Source: Actinomycetota bacterium (GTDB taxonomy: Bacteria > Actinomycetota > Humimicrobiia > Humimicrobiales > Humimicrobiaceae). Taken from it: a DNA stretch of 5,744 bases. The first letter of the stretch is position 1. The number at the start of each line of letters is the position of its first letter. The stretch is from the NCBI GenBank assembly GCA_016870675.1, contig VGAU01000128.1, positions 1-5,744 of the forward strand, written 5' to 3'. Below the pieces are notes generated by a model. It saw only the letters and a list, made by a program, of their open reading frames with translations. It searched no databases and had not been told where the DNA came from. Shown here piece by piece: positions 5,599-5,744 of the stretch. Position numbers and translations under genes: made by a program.

Positions 5599-5744
5599 TG
5601 CACATCACCATAATTAAATTAAAATTCTTATTGCCAGTCTCATACCAATTATTAAATTTTTAGCTTTTTTCCTATCAATACTCTTTTTGGAAATAATGCT
5701 AAAATTAGTAGAAGTATTATTTTTTTTATAAACCTAAAAGATCA

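Noticed and set aside
5599..5744. Possible hydrophobic minus-strand fragment near 5655-5741 (IILLLILALF)
   Set aside because: It has no start codon or ribosome-binding site, is about 30 codons between stops, and reflects T-rich low-complexity DNA. I see no gene or terminator in this end stretch.

Overview
The window is AT-rich bacterial chromosomal DNA with five protein-coding genes, one of them running off the left edge. The adenosylcobalamin-dependent (class II) ribonucleotide reductase, NrdR-type operators, Shine-Dalgarno sites and a bS22-type ribosomal peptide show it is a bacterium. The class II reductase, a separate homocysteine methyltransferase module and the low GC fit an anaerobe or facultative anaerobe, possibly from a poorly cultured lineage. 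The phylum cannot be fixed from the sequence.

Left half, minus strand (1-2856): most of nrdJ, which makes deoxynucleotides. It is interrupted in frame by a 402-residue intein (775-1980) with a LAGLIDADG homing endonuclease. The intein sits directly before the cysteine that carries the catalytic thiyl radical, so that residue must first act as the +1 splicing nucleophile. Both histidines that normally help the last splicing step appear replaced, by Asn and Arg. The 3' end of nrdJ lies outside the window.

Centre (2857-3193): a divergent control region. The nrdJ side has a TTGACA/TAATAT promoter with two NrdR-like boxes 32 bp apart, one in the spacer and one just past the likely start of transcription. 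The other side has an extended -10 promoter (TGGTATAAT) flanked by two GTTAT...ATAAC palindromes. It drives a 31-codon gene for a bS22/AURKAIP1-COX24-type ribosomal peptide, whose stop overlaps (ATGA) the start of a 311-residue MetH-like homocysteine S-methyltransferase domain protein.

Right part: a convergent minus-strand gene (4275-5195) encodes an uncharacterised protein that resembles DUF4380 / galactose-mutarotase-like proteins. Divergent from it, across a 175 bp AT-rich region, is a 75-residue stand-alone Lrp/AsnC ligand-binding (RAM) domain without a DNA-binding domain. I see no gene in the last 146 bases.

Two links between genes are notable. NrdJ uses adenosylcobalamin, and the MetH-like protein probably takes methyl groups from a corrinoid partner, so both may draw on cobalamin; no cobalamin riboswitch is visible at either gene. 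The reductase also appears to be controlled by NrdR at transcription and to depend on protein splicing after translation. No tRNA, rRNA, CRISPR array, insertion sequence or clear intrinsic terminator was seen.
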